Origin: Streptomyces sp. Ru71 | GTDB lineage: Bacteria > Actinomycetota > Actinomycetes > Streptomycetales > Streptomycetaceae | DNA: 64,000 nucleotides | Direction: 5' to 3' | Assembly: GCF_002920535.1 (NCBI RefSeq) | Contig: NZ_PQSS01000026.1 | Location: 1-64,000 of the forward strand | Shown here: positions 15,431 to 24,171 of the stretch, in pieces | Layout of the letters: every line of letters begins with the position of its first letter | Position numbering within the stretch: position 1 is the first letter of the stretch | The notes under the pieces: model-generated | Seen by the model: the letters and a program-made list of their open reading frames with translations, nothing else | Database searches by the model: none | Told to the model about the DNA's origin: nothing | Position numbers and translations under genes: made by a program

Positions 15431-17605
15431 TCAGTCCCAGTGCACGTGCGCGGTGGCCGGTGCGCCCCGGGTGCCGTCCGGGGCGACCGCCTCCAGGCGC
15501 AGTTCCGTCGTCCGCTCCTGGCCCGCCCTGGTGAGGGACTTGACGTAGTAGACGTCGTCGTAGATCCGGCCGACCGCCTCGCGGTCGCCGCCCGGCAGGT
15601 CGCGGGTGATGTCGTAGTACCAGACGCCCGAGCGCGCGAGCCGCCAGGACAGGAACACCTCCGCGCTCGCGCCCGAACGGTGCACGGCGTCCACGGAGAA
15701 CGCCTGGGGGCGTCCGGGGCGGGGTGCGGACTCCTTGGGGAGCAGGGCCAGTTCGCCGATGTGGATGGTGTACGGCCCCCGTTGCCGGCTCGCGCAGCGC
15801 AGGCCGATCGCGGCGATCGTCCGGTCGCGGTGGGCGGACAGCCGGGCGGTCGAGGTGCGCCAGCCGTCGCCCTCCCCGTCCGTCCCCGCGTCCGCCTCCG
15901 ACGAGGAACCGTCGGCAGCCGGGGCGGTGGCGAGGGGCAGCCGGACGAGGCGATGCGGGTCGTCGGCGAAGACCAGGACCGCCTCCAGGGTGGTGCCCCC
16001 GTCCGTGGGCGTGTGGGTGACGCGGACCCGTTCACCTCCCGTGCGCACCGTCAGCGCGGTCTTGAACAGCCGCAGGGTCGTGGGGTTGTCCGGGCCGAGG
16101 TCGCCGCTGATGCGCAGCGAGCTGCCGCCGTCGTAGGCGCGCGTGTAGTCGAAGTCGACGTCCAGGGGCAGGCCCCGGCCCTCGCTGCGGGTCCAGAACT
16201 GCCACGTCGGCAGGATGTCCTGGATGCTCGCGTTGTTCCACTCGCCGGGGCTCGCCCGCCGGCCGGCCAGGAAGAAGGCACGTCCGTGGCCGGTGTTGAA
16301 GCGGGTGACGAAGGGGAAGGCGCCGATGACGGACCGTTCGGTGATGTAGTGGGCGACTCCGTCCCACTTCTTGGGGTTGTCGGCGTCGCGCGGCCTGCCG
16401 TCGTCCTGGTCGGGCCAGGGGACGTACTCGGTGCGGCCGGTGCGGGTGGGGTCCTCGTTCGGACCCGACCAGTAGTGCCGCTCGCGGGTGAAGACGCCGT
16501 CCTGGGCGTCGGGGTTCTCGCGGTCCGGGTAGCGGTCCCAGACGAAGTGCGAGCCGAACAGGCCCCAACTGGTGCGCGCGGGTTGGCCCTCGGGGAAGAT
16601 CAGCCGGGGGTCGTAGGGCGGGTTGTAGCCGTACTTCTCGTTCTCCGTGCTGTGGAAGACCACCTGGTACGGGTCGAGGCCGAGCCTCTCGGCGGTGGTG
16701 CGCGAGGTCTCGACCTGGGCGGCGTCCGGGAGCCAGTAGTTGGCGAAGAGGCTGTGGGCCGCGGCGGTGCCCGCGTGCTGGATCCAGGGGGCGTTGTTGT
16801 CGTTGAGCTGGTTCTGGTAGTCGAGCCGGCCGTCGACCATGATCGTATCGTACCACTGCAGGTGGAAGCCCTTCGGCGCCCGGGAGCGCCAGTACACGAT
16901 CATCTCCATCAGCTTCTCGGCGTCGGCCGGGGAGATCGCGGCCTCCTGGTTGACGAAGTAGCCGTCGAAGCCGAAGTACGCGGCCATCCTGGTGAGTTGG
17001 TCCGCGACGGGGAAGGAGCCGTCCGGGCGCCGTTCCAGGTAGTCCGCGAAGTGACCGGGGCGGGGCCAGAACCAGCAGCCGAGGCTGCGCACGCCGTTGC
17101 GGTGTGCGGCGTCCGTCCAGGCGGGGTTGGGCAGGTTGATCAGGCCGTGCACGGGTGCGTCGACCGGGGAGCCGTCGACCGGCAGGCCGTGCCAGGAGCC
17201 GTAGAGGTCGGAGTACTGCCAGAAGCGCAGCAGGCGGCGCGAGAAAACGTTGTCATACTTGTACGCGGTGAAGAAGGAGTTGTCGTAGTCGTACGTCAGG
17301 TTCATCACCTGCGGCCCGGTGACCAGCCGGGGATCGGCCTGGGTCGCCGCGAAGGGCGCGATGCGCGGGGCGAGCGGGACCCGGGAGCGGAAGTACCGGG
17401 CGAAGCGGTCGGTGCCGGGGCTCCAGCTCTTGATGGCGGCGGCGTCGTAGCCGTGCATGTAGGGCTGGTGCGGTGCGCGGCCGGCGGTTGGGTCGCCGTC
17501 GCCGTCCGCTGCGTGGGCGGCGGGCACAGCGGGCCCGAGGGGGGCGGTCAGGCCGACGGTCACGCCCGCGGCGCCGAGCATCGCGAGGAAGGTCCTGCGG
17601 TCCAT
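15431..17605 (-). CDS. Secreted endo-beta-N-acetylglucosaminidase, GH85
   Basis: 724 residues. A Tat signal (MDRRTFLAMLGAAG) covers residues 1-33, with cleavage near AHAADG. The GH85 TIM barrel follows (about 45-400), with the substrate-assisted catalytic pair Asn219 and Glu221 in GFDGYFVNQE. A C-terminal galactose-binding-like and fibronectin-like beta region (about 480-724) completes the protein. GH85 enzymes cleave the chitobiose core of N-linked glycans between the two GlcNAc residues. It is divergent from a GH84 glycosidase, and its promoter is overlapped by a DasR-like site. The pair suggests scavenging of glycoprotein glycans to release GlcNAc. Confidence 0.93.
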   Translation of the reverse strand: MDRRTFLAMLGAAGVTVGLTAPLGPAVPAAHAADGDGDPTAGRAPHQPYMHGYDAAAIKSWSPGTDRFARYFRSRVPLAPRIAPFAATQADPRLVTGPQVMNLTYDYDNSFFTAYKYDNVFSRRLLRFWQYSDLYGSWHGLPVDGSPVDAPVHGLINLPNPAWTDAAHRNGVRSLGCWFWPRPGHFADYLERRPDGSFPVADQLTRMAAYFGFDGYFVNQEAAISPADAEKLMEMIVYWRSRAPKGFHLQWYDTIMVDGRLDYQNQLNDNNAPWIQHAGTAAAHSLFANYWLPDAAQVETSRTTAERLGLDPYQVVFHSTENEKYGYNPPYDPRLIFPEGQPARTSWGLFGSHFVWDRYPDRENPDAQDGVFTRERHYWSGPNEDPTRTGRTEYVPWPDQDDGRPRDADNPKKWDGVAHYITERSVIGAFPFVTRFNTGHGRAFFLAGRRASPGEWNNASIQDILPTWQFWTRSEGRGLPLDVDFDYTRAYDGGSSLRISGDLGPDNPTTLRLFKTALTVRTGGERVRVTHTPTDGGTTLEAVLVFADDPHRLVRLPLATAPAADGSSSEADAGTDGEGDGWRTSTARLSAHRDRTIAAIGLRCASRQRGPYTIHIGELALLPKESAPRPGRPQAFSVDAVHRSGASAEVFLSWRLARSGVWYYDITRDLPGGDREAVGRIYDDVYYVKSLTRAGQERTTELRLEAVAPDGTRGAPATAHVHWD

Positions 17606-17660
17606 GTGTCGCTCTTTCCTGGATCGGGGAGGGCGAACTGACGGGGTGCCGGCGGGAGTG

Positions 17661-17690
17661 AACGTAGTCGCTCAAGTGGTCTAATCCAAT
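17661..17690 (-). promoter_or_regulatory. GH85 promoter overlapped by a DasR-like site
   Basis: Minus strand: -35 TTGGAT (17684-17689), 17-bp spacer, -10 TACGTT (17661-17666). The -35 falls in TGGTCTAATCCA (17677-17688), an imperfect palindrome matching the dre sites bound by the GntR-type regulator DasR. Binding there would block the polymerase. Confidence 0.65.
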
Positions 17691-17702
17691 AGGGCAGACC
17701 CC

Positions 17703-17761
17703 TTGACAGTGGACAGCAATTCCGCAGTAACCTTTCGGAATCCCCAATAGGTCTAGACCAC
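17703..17761 (+). promoter_or_regulatory. GH84 promoter with a downstream DasR-like site
   Basis: -35 TTGACA at 17703-17708 and a candidate -10 TAACCT at 17728-17733 (19-bp spacer). The near-perfect palindrome AGGTCTAGACCA at 17749-17760 lies just downstream of the expected transcription start and before the ribosome site, a road-block position. It matches the dre consensus TGGTCTAGACCA at 11 of 12 positions. Confidence 0.65.
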
Positions 17762-17773
17762 GAGGTGCACACC

Positions 17774-19756
17774 ATGGGAAGACCCGTCTCACGCAGGATC
17801 ACCGCCGCAGTGTTCGCCCTCGCCAGTACCCTCGCCCTCGGCGCGCTCCCCGCCGCACCGGCCTCCGCCGACGCGGTGCCCGCCGGCACGCGTCCGCTCC
17901 CACCGGTGTCGCCGGTGCCCCAGAGCCTGTCGCGGACCGGAGACGACGCCGTGCTCACCGGACGGGTCGTGCTCGTCGCCGGCGACGACACCGACGCCCC
18001 CGCCCGCGACCGTCTCGTCCGCGAACTGAGAGACCACGGCGTGGACAGGGTCGACGTCGTCCCGCCTGACAACGTTGCCCGTCTGCCCGCCGGGGCGCTG
18101 ACCATCCGGCTCGGCCCGGCCGATCGCCCCGACATCGCCCGCGCGCTGGGCTCCACCGCCGTGCCCGACCACCCCGAGGGCTACGCCCTGAGAGTCACCG
18201 GCGGCCCCGCCGCAGGCGCCCAGATCGCGCTCGGTGGCACGGACGCCGCCGGACAGTTCTACGCCGTCCAGACACTGCGTCAGCTCCTGCGACCGGACGG
18301 CACCGGCTGGCGGGTGGCCGGCGCCCAGATCAGCGACTACCCCTCGATGCCCCTGCGCGGCACCATCGAGGGCTTCTACGGAAAGCCCTGGACCCAGGCC
18401 GAACGCCTGGACCAGATGGACTTCTACGGCGACGTCAAGGCCAACACCTATGTGTACGCGCCGAAGGACGACCCCTACCACCGCGACAAGTGGCGCGAGC
18501 CCTACCCCGCGGAGAAACTCGCCGAACTCGGCGTGCTGGTCGGCCGGGCCCGGGCCAACCATGTGCGCTTCACCTTCGCGGTCTCCCCCGGCGGCTCCAT
18601 CTGCTACTCCGACCCGGCCGACCGCACCGCCCTCAAGGCCAAGCTCCAGGCGATGTACGACCTGGGCACCCGCGCCTTCTCCCTCCCGCTCGACGACATC
18701 AGCTACACCAGGTGGAACTGCGCGGCCGACCAGCAGACCTATGGGCAGCCCGGCCGCCAGGCCGCCGCCAGGGCCCAGGTCGACCTGCTCAACGACGTCC
18801 AGCGCACCTTCATCGCCACGCACGAGGGCGCCCAGCCCCTGCAGACCGTCCCGACCGAGTACGGCGACCTCACCGACACCGCCTACAAGCAGACGATGCG
18901 CGCCACCCTGGACCCGGCCGTCGTGGTCATGTGGACCGGCACGGACGTGGTCCCGCCCACGATCAGCAACGACCAGGCCGACGCCGCCTCCAAGCTGTTC
19001 GGCCGCAAGGTGTTCGTCTGGGACAACTATCCGGTCAACGACTACGGCAACACCCGCGGCCGCCTCCTCCTCGCCCCGTACGACAAGCGTGAGGCGGGCC
19101 TGTCCGCGCATCTGTCCGGCATCGTCGCCAACCCCATGAACCAGCCGTACGCCAGTCAGGTCGCCGTCTTCGGCACGGCCGGCTTCACATGGAACGATAC
19201 CGCCTACGACGCAGGGGCGAGCTGGCCGCAGGCCATGGCCTATCTCGCCGGGGGCGACCGCCGGGCGACCGGGGCGCTGCTCGTCTTCGGCGATCTGGAG
19301 CACATGGCACCGACCTTCGGCGCCACCCCGTGGCAGCCGCAGGCACCCGAACTCGCCCGCCGTGTCGCCGCCTTCTGGGCCGACTGGAACGCCGGCCGAC
19401 GTGCCGAGGCGGTGCGGGCGCTGCGCGACTACGCGGTGCGCATCGAGCAGGCCCCGTCCGCCATCCGGGGCGGCGCGGTGCGGCCGGGCTTCGTCACCGA
19501 CGCCGGGCCCTGGCTGGACGCGACCGAGCTGTGGGGCAGGGCCACGGTGGCGATGCTGGACGCGCTGGACGCGCGGACGGCCGGTGACACCGCCGGGGCG
19601 CAGGCGCGGCTCGCCGAGTCCGGGGACCTGCAGACGCAGGCCCGCGCGGTACGCGTCCAGCCCGCCCGCAACACCTGGGGCAGCGCCCAGCCCAAGGTGG
19701 GCGACGGGGTCCTGGACACCTTCCTCGCGGCGGCGGCCGGGCAGGTGCAGCAGTAG
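17774..19756 (+). CDS. Secreted beta-N-acetylglucosaminidase, GH84
   Basis: 660 residues from the ATG, which follows GAGGTG. Sec signal at residues 1-33 (Ala-rich, ending ASADA). Residues about 45-185 form the GH20b-like N-terminal domain and about 190-470 the GH84 catalytic barrel. Diagnostic motifs are GTIEGFYGKPW (197-207) and the catalytic Asp307-Asp308 in SLPLDDIS. A C-terminal helical domain follows. GH84 members are O-GlcNAcases and hyaluronidases acting by substrate-assisted catalysis; the bacterial secreted ones remove terminal GlcNAc. Partner of the divergent GH85 enzyme and probably co-induced by GlcNAc through DasR. Confidence 0.93.
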   Translation: MGRPVSRRITAAVFALASTLALGALPAAPASADAVPAGTRPLPPVSPVPQSLSRTGDDAVLTGRVVLVAGDDTDAPARDRLVRELRDHGVDRVDVVPPDNVARLPAGALTIRLGPADRPDIARALGSTAVPDHPEGYALRVTGGPAAGAQIALGGTDAAGQFYAVQTLRQLLRPDGTGWRVAGAQISDYPSMPLRGTIEGFYGKPWTQAERLDQMDFYGDVKANTYVYAPKDDPYHRDKWREPYPAEKLAELGVLVGRARANHVRFTFAVSPGGSICYSDPADRTALKAKLQAMYDLGTRAFSLPLDDISYTRWNCAADQQTYGQPGRQAAARAQVDLLNDVQRTFIATHEGAQPLQTVPTEYGDLTDTAYKQTMRATLDPAVVVMWTGTDVVPPTISNDQADAASKLFGRKVFVWDNYPVNDYGNTRGRLLLAPYDKREAGLSAHLSGIVANPMNQPYASQVAVFGTAGFTWNDTAYDAGASWPQAMAYLAGGDRRATGALLVFGDLEHMAPTFGATPWQPQAPELARRVAAFWADWNAGRRAEAVRALRDYAVRIEQAPSAIRGGAVRPGFVTDAGPWLDATELWGRATVAMLDALDARTAGDTAGAQARLAESGDLQTQARAVRVQPARNTWGSAQPKVGDGVLDTFLAAAAGQVQQ

Positions 19757-19850
19757 GCGCCGCCACCCCCGCCGGTCCGGCGTGCGGCGCACCTGCCGCC
19801 CGCCGGGCCTGCGCCGCCCGGGCGTCGCTCAGCCGAGGTACGTCGTCGCT

Positions 19851-20333
19851 TCAGCCGTCGTACTTCTTCGCTCCGGCCACGATCGCCTCCCGGATGCGGT
19901 GATAGGTGCCGCACCGGCAGACATTGCGGATCTCGTCGAGGTCGGCCTCGGTGATCTCGCGGCCCTGAGCGCGGGCCTGGCGGACCTTGGCCACGGCGGT
20001 CATGATCTGGCCGGGCTGGCAGTAGCCGCACTGCGCGACGTCGTACTCCAGCCAGGCCTCCTGCATCGGGTGCAGGTCCCGGCCGACGGTGGCGGGCAGG
20101 CCTTCGATGGTGGTGATCTCGTCGTCGGGAGCGACGGCACCGACGGGCACCGAACAGGGGTTGAACGCCTTGCCGTTGATGTGGCTGGTGCAGGCCTGGC
20201 ACACGCCGAGCCCGCAGCCGTACTTGGGGCCCGTGACGCCGAGGACGTCCCGGAGCACCCACAGCAGCCGGACGTCGTCCTCGATGTCGACGGTCACCCG
20301 CTCGCCGTTGAGGATGAAGGTGTGTTCGGGCAC
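19851..20333 (-). CDS. [2Fe-2S] subunit of a molybdenum hydroxylase
   Basis: 160 residues from a GTG with TAGGAG six bases upstream; that ribosome site includes the stop codon of the large subunit gene. It has the plant-type cluster CGLGVCQAC...C near residues 40-61 and the second all-helical cluster CGYCQPGQ...CRCG near residues 99-136. This is the small-subunit plan of isoquinoline 1-oxidoreductase and aldehyde oxidoreductase. It should carry electrons from the molybdopterin subunit encoded just upstream. There is no FAD subunit gene, so the acceptor is probably a cytochrome or other membrane carrier. Confidence 0.92.
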   Translation of the reverse strand: MPEHTFILNGERVTVDIEDDVRLLWVLRDVLGVTGPKYGCGLGVCQACTSHINGKAFNPCSVPVGAVAPDDEITTIEGLPATVGRDLHPMQEAWLEYDVAQCGYCQPGQIMTAVAKVRQARAQGREITEADLDEIRNVCRCGTYHRIREAIVAGAKKYDG

Positions 20334-20341
20334 GGGTTCTC

Positions 20342-22672
20342 CTAGAAGGCGCGGTCGAGGCCGTCGGTGGGGGACGCGGGGATCGGCGGAGTGGTGGGCA
20401 GCGGTTCGAAGCCCAGCGGCCCGGTGTGGTTGACCGGGAAGCTGGTCGGCATCGTGCCGGTGGCCCGGGCGTAGGCGCAGGCCACGGCGGCCGCCGCGCC
20501 CGCCACGGCCAGTTCGCCCGCGCCACCGGGCTGCCCCGTGGTGGGCGGCATGACGACGATCTGGAGCTCGGGCGGGGTGTTCCACTGCCGGGTGTAGAAG
20601 TAGTTGTCCCAACTGCCCTCCAAGAAGTGCCCGTCGTGGAGGTGCATGCCCGAACTGAGCGTGATCGCGATGCCGTCCATGATGCCGCCCATCATCTGCG
20701 CCTGCAGCCCGCGCGGATTGACGGCCAGGCCCACGTCGACGGCGCAGACGACCTTGGTGACGCGCGGCCCGGTGTACCCGTCGCGGACGGTGCGGCCCGT
20801 GGTCTGCGGGCGGCAGTCGATCTCGGCGAGGACGGCCACGACGGCGTGGTACTCGGGGTGCAGCGCGATGCCCTGCGCCGTGCCGGCGGGCATGGCGCGG
20901 CCCCAGTCGCCGATCTCGGCCACCTTGTCCAGGACGGCTCTCGCCCGCTCCTCCTTGAGGAACTCGCGGCGGAACCGGTAGGGGTCCTTGCCCATCCGCT
21001 TGGCCAGCTCGTCCACCACCAGTTCCTGCGCGCAGCGCGTGTTGGGCGAGTAGATGTTGCGCATCGAGCCGGTGGGGAAGCCCTTGTCGGTCTCGCTGAG
21101 CAGCTGGGTGACGACACCGAAGTGGTACGGCGTCTGCTGGCTGAGCGCGAAGATCGTCTCGGAGAAGGTGAGGTCGCCGACGGGCAGGGACGCGGCCTCG
21201 GCGGTGATGATCTCCCCCACGCCGTGGCCGAAGTCGGTGGCGACGGAGGTGTGCCGCTGGTCGTAGGTGAGCACCTGGCCGAGCGCGTAGGTGGCACGTA
21301 CCCGTGAGGTGGCCATGGGGTGGGTGCGGCCGTGCCGGAAGTCGTCGGTGCGGTGCCACATCAGTTTCACCGGCTTGCCCATGGCCCGGGAGACCTCGGC
21401 GGCCTCGGCGGCGGCGTCGTGGAAGAGCTTGCGGCCGAAGGAGCCGCCGCCCTCGGTGACATGGACCTTCACCGCGGACACCGGCAGCCCGAGCCGCGCC
21501 GCGATCTGTTCCTGGGCGGTGATCGGGGACTTCAGGCTCGCCCAGATCTCCGCCGAGTCCGGCCGTACGTCGGCGACGGCGCAGTTGGTCTCCAGGGCGC
21601 TGTTGCTGGCGAAGTGGAAGGTGAACCGCACGTCGACCGACTTGGTCAGCAGGTCGAGGGCGGGAAGCGGCAGTTCGGCCCTGCGCAGTTCGTCCCGGAC
21701 GGTGTCGTCGCTCTCCCCCTCGGCCGATCCCGGGCCCCAGGTGACCTCCAGCGCGCGGACGGCGTCGATGCACTGCCCGAACGTACGGCCGCGCACGGCG
21801 ACCCCGGTGGAGACGGTGACGACGTCGGTGATGCCGGGCATCGCCCGCACCTGGGCGAGGTTGTGCACCGCGCGAACGGTGCCGTTGATCGTGGGCGGCC
21901 GGCACACCATCGTCGGCAGGGCGTCGGGGATGTGCAGGTCCATGGCGAACGTCTTGCGCCCGGTGACCGCCGCCAGCGCGTCGACGCGCCGCTGGGCGGT
22001 GCCGATGACCTTGAAGTCGGCGGCCTGCTTGAGGGTGACCGCTACCTGACCGGTGGTCAGGGCGGCTGCCTTCGCGGCCAGTTCGCCGTAAGTGAGGCTG
22101 TGCCCTGTCACCGACGAGGTGATGACCCCTGCCTTCACGGTGAGGGTGTCGACGGCCTCCCCGAGTTCCAGGGCCGCCGCCCTCAGCAGCCGGCCCCGGG
22201 CCACGGCGGCCGCCACCCGGATGGGGGTGAACGTCGAGATCGTGGTGTTGGAGCCGCCGGTGAGCTGGTTGAACAGCAACTCCGGGCGGGCGTCGGCGAG
22301 CGTGACCCGGATGCGTTCCAGCGGCAGGTCCAGTTCCTCGGCGATCAGCATGGCGCTGGACGTCGTGATGCCCTGCCCCACCTCCGCCCGGGGCAGCGCG
22401 AAGGAGGCCGTGCCGTCGGCGTCGACGCGGATCGTGATCAGGTTCGCCGTCGGCAGGGCGGCATGGGTGAGCATGTCGTTGAGGTCGTAGACCTCCGCCG
22501 GCCCCGGCACGGACGGAACGACGGCCGCCGCCTCGTCGGGCGCCAGGACCGCCTCGCCGAGTTCGGCGGCCACGGTCAACGTCGAGGCGGCCAGCACATA
22601 GCCGAGGAACCTCCGACGCCCCATCCCCGCCGCCGGGGCTGCGTCGTCGTGCCGGTTGCCGTTGCCGTTCAC
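20342..22672 (-). CDS. Tat-exported molybdopterin subunit of an isoquinoline/aldehyde oxidoreductase-type enzyme
   Basis: 776 residues. A Tat signal (MGRRRFLGYVLAASTLTV) lies at about residues 17-34. The molybdopterin-binding domain is of the xanthine dehydrogenase/IorB kind: LPRAEVGQGITTSSAMLIAEELDLP, LTGGSNTTISTFTPIRVAAAVARGRLL, GGGSFGRKLFHDAAAEAAEVSRAMGKPVKLMWHRTDDF, and a C-terminal GGAGELAVAGAAAAVACAYARATG carrying the likely catalytic Glu. The gene ends 8 bp before the [2Fe-2S] subunit. Substrates of this family are N-heterocycles and aldehydes; this one is unknown. A divergent PucR-like regulator may control it. Confidence 0.9.
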   Translation of the reverse strand: MNGNGNRHDDAAPAAGMGRRRFLGYVLAASTLTVAAELGEAVLAPDEAAAVVPSVPGPAEVYDLNDMLTHAALPTANLITIRVDADGTASFALPRAEVGQGITTSSAMLIAEELDLPLERIRVTLADARPELLFNQLTGGSNTTISTFTPIRVAAAVARGRLLRAAALELGEAVDTLTVKAGVITSSVTGHSLTYGELAAKAAALTTGQVAVTLKQAADFKVIGTAQRRVDALAAVTGRKTFAMDLHIPDALPTMVCRPPTINGTVRAVHNLAQVRAMPGITDVVTVSTGVAVRGRTFGQCIDAVRALEVTWGPGSAEGESDDTVRDELRRAELPLPALDLLTKSVDVRFTFHFASNSALETNCAVADVRPDSAEIWASLKSPITAQEQIAARLGLPVSAVKVHVTEGGGSFGRKLFHDAAAEAAEVSRAMGKPVKLMWHRTDDFRHGRTHPMATSRVRATYALGQVLTYDQRHTSVATDFGHGVGEIITAEAASLPVGDLTFSETIFALSQQTPYHFGVVTQLLSETDKGFPTGSMRNIYSPNTRCAQELVVDELAKRMGKDPYRFRREFLKEERARAVLDKVAEIGDWGRAMPAGTAQGIALHPEYHAVVAVLAEIDCRPQTTGRTVRDGYTGPRVTKVVCAVDVGLAVNPRGLQAQMMGGIMDGIAITLSSGMHLHDGHFLEGSWDNYFYTRQWNTPPELQIVVMPPTTGQPGGAGELAVAGAAAAVACAYARATGTMPTSFPVNHTGPLGFEPLPTTPPIPASPTDGLDRAF

Positions 22673-22834
22673 ACGACCTCCTTCGATCCGCCCTCATGTG
22701 TGCACACGCCCCGTGCGCCGGGACCACGGTGGACGGCGCTGCCGGTGATTCCACAGCTCGCCGCCGGTTTCGGCCATGGGCCGGGGGCGGGAAATAGCGG
22801 CGTGCGACTGTGCGGGCGCACAAGCGCGCCGCAC

Positions 22835-22849
22835 TACACTGCGCCCGTG
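22835..22849 (+). promoter_or_regulatory. Possible leaderless promoter of the PucR-like regulator
   Basis: -10 TACACT at 22835-22840; the expected start, seven bases on, is the G of the GTG at 22847. No ribosome site precedes it and no clear -35 is seen. Confidence 0.4.
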
Positions 22850-24055
22850 CCCACACAGTTGAAGGCCGGGGACCGGGTCGTCGCACAGGTCGGTCGGCTG
22901 CTGAGCGAGGTGGACCGGCTCGCGGAGGACCTCACCGAGGAGATCCTCGGCGGTGAGCACGCCTACGCAGAGAGCACGCTGCTGGGCCGCGACCGGCTGC
23001 GCGCGGCGGTGCGCGACAACCTGGCCACCCTGTTCACCGCACTGCAGGGCAGACCCACCACACTCGACGCGCCCCGGGCCGCGGGCCGGATGAAGGCCGA
23101 GCAGGGCATCCCGCTGGCCGCGCTGCTGCACGCCTACCGGCTGGCCGGCCGCTTCATCTGGGACCGGCTGCTCAGCGGCGCCGTGGACGAGGAGAGCACC
23201 GCCCAGCTGCTGCACATGGCGTCCGACATCTGGGTGGCCGTCGACGAGTACTCCAGTGCGGCCGACGACGCCTACCGGGCCGCCGTCGAGGAGCGGTCGC
23301 GGCGCGACGCGGCGGCGCGCGGCACGATGCTCACCACCCTGCTCGACGGCAGGGCCGGCACGAGCGCGAGCGCGTGGGAGATCGCGCGCGTCCTGGAGTT
23401 GGACCGGCAGGGGCCCTTCCTGGTGGTGTGCGCGGAGGTCCACGACCGGACCGAGCCGCCCACCGCCGTGCGTGCCCGGCTGCGTGCCGCCGGCATCGCC
23501 TCCGAGTGGATCGAGCACATAGGGGCCTGGGTGGGGCTGTTGTCCCTGCCGAACGACCAGGCCATCGCGGGAGCGGTCGAGCAGCTGAGCGCGATCGACC
23601 TGTCCCGGGTCGGCGTCAGCCGCGCCTTCACCTCCCCCGTCGACGCCCCCGCGGCGTGGCGGCAGGCGCAGCTGGCCGTGCAGTGCCTGCCGTACGGCAC
23701 CCACGGCACCCACCTGTACGGCAGCGCCCCGGTCTCGCTCCTGGCGGCCGCCTCCCCCGACACCGCCCAGGAGGTCGCCCGCGCGGTGCTCGGCCCCGTC
23801 CTAGCCCTGCCGCCGCGGGAGCGGGACACGCTGCTGGGGACGCTGCACGCCTGGTTCACCGCCGGCGGCTCGACGACGCAGGCGGCCGACCGGATGCACT
23901 GCCACCGCAACACGGTCCTGTACCGCCTGAACCGCGTCACGGAGCTGACCGGCCGCCCCACCACCGACGCCCGGTCCTCGGCGGAGCTGTACATCGCCCT
24001 GGAGGCCGTACGGCTGACGGGGAAGCCGCAGACCTTCGGCGTACCGCCGTCGTAG
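22847..24055 (+). CDS. PucR/CdaR-family transcriptional regulator
   Basis: 402 residues, GTG start. An N-terminal RsbR-like helical region (LLSEVDRLAEDLTEEILGG, AGRMKAEQGIPLAALLHAYRLAGRFIWDRLL) is followed by a GGDEF-like middle part and a C-terminal HTH_30: ARDTL-type lead-in, then WFTAGGSTTQAADRMHCHRNTVLYRLNRVTELTGRPTTDARSSAELYIALEAVRL. This C-terminus is the signature of PucR/CdaR regulators of purine and sugar-acid use. It is divergent from the molybdenum hydroxylase genes, the most likely targets. The mRNA appears leaderless. Confidence 0.87.
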   Translation: MPTQLKAGDRVVAQVGRLLSEVDRLAEDLTEEILGGEHAYAESTLLGRDRLRAAVRDNLATLFTALQGRPTTLDAPRAAGRMKAEQGIPLAALLHAYRLAGRFIWDRLLSGAVDEESTAQLLHMASDIWVAVDEYSSAADDAYRAAVEERSRRDAAARGTMLTTLLDGRAGTSASAWEIARVLELDRQGPFLVVCAEVHDRTEPPTAVRARLRAAGIASEWIEHIGAWVGLLSLPNDQAIAGAVEQLSAIDLSRVGVSRAFTSPVDAPAAWRQAQLAVQCLPYGTHGTHLYGSAPVSLLAAASPDTAQEVARAVLGPVLALPPRERDTLLGTLHAWFTAGGSTTQAADRMHCHRNTVLYRLNRVTELTGRPTTDARSSAELYIALEAVRLTGKPQTFGVPPS

Positions 24056-24171
24056 GTCCCGTCGCCGGCGGCTCCGGACGCGCCATACGGGGGAGGAATC
24101 CGGGTCGGCGGGCAGCCCGGCGGGCGAGGTGGTTATGCATCACTCGTCCACGCCCCCCGTCGGAGGTCGCA

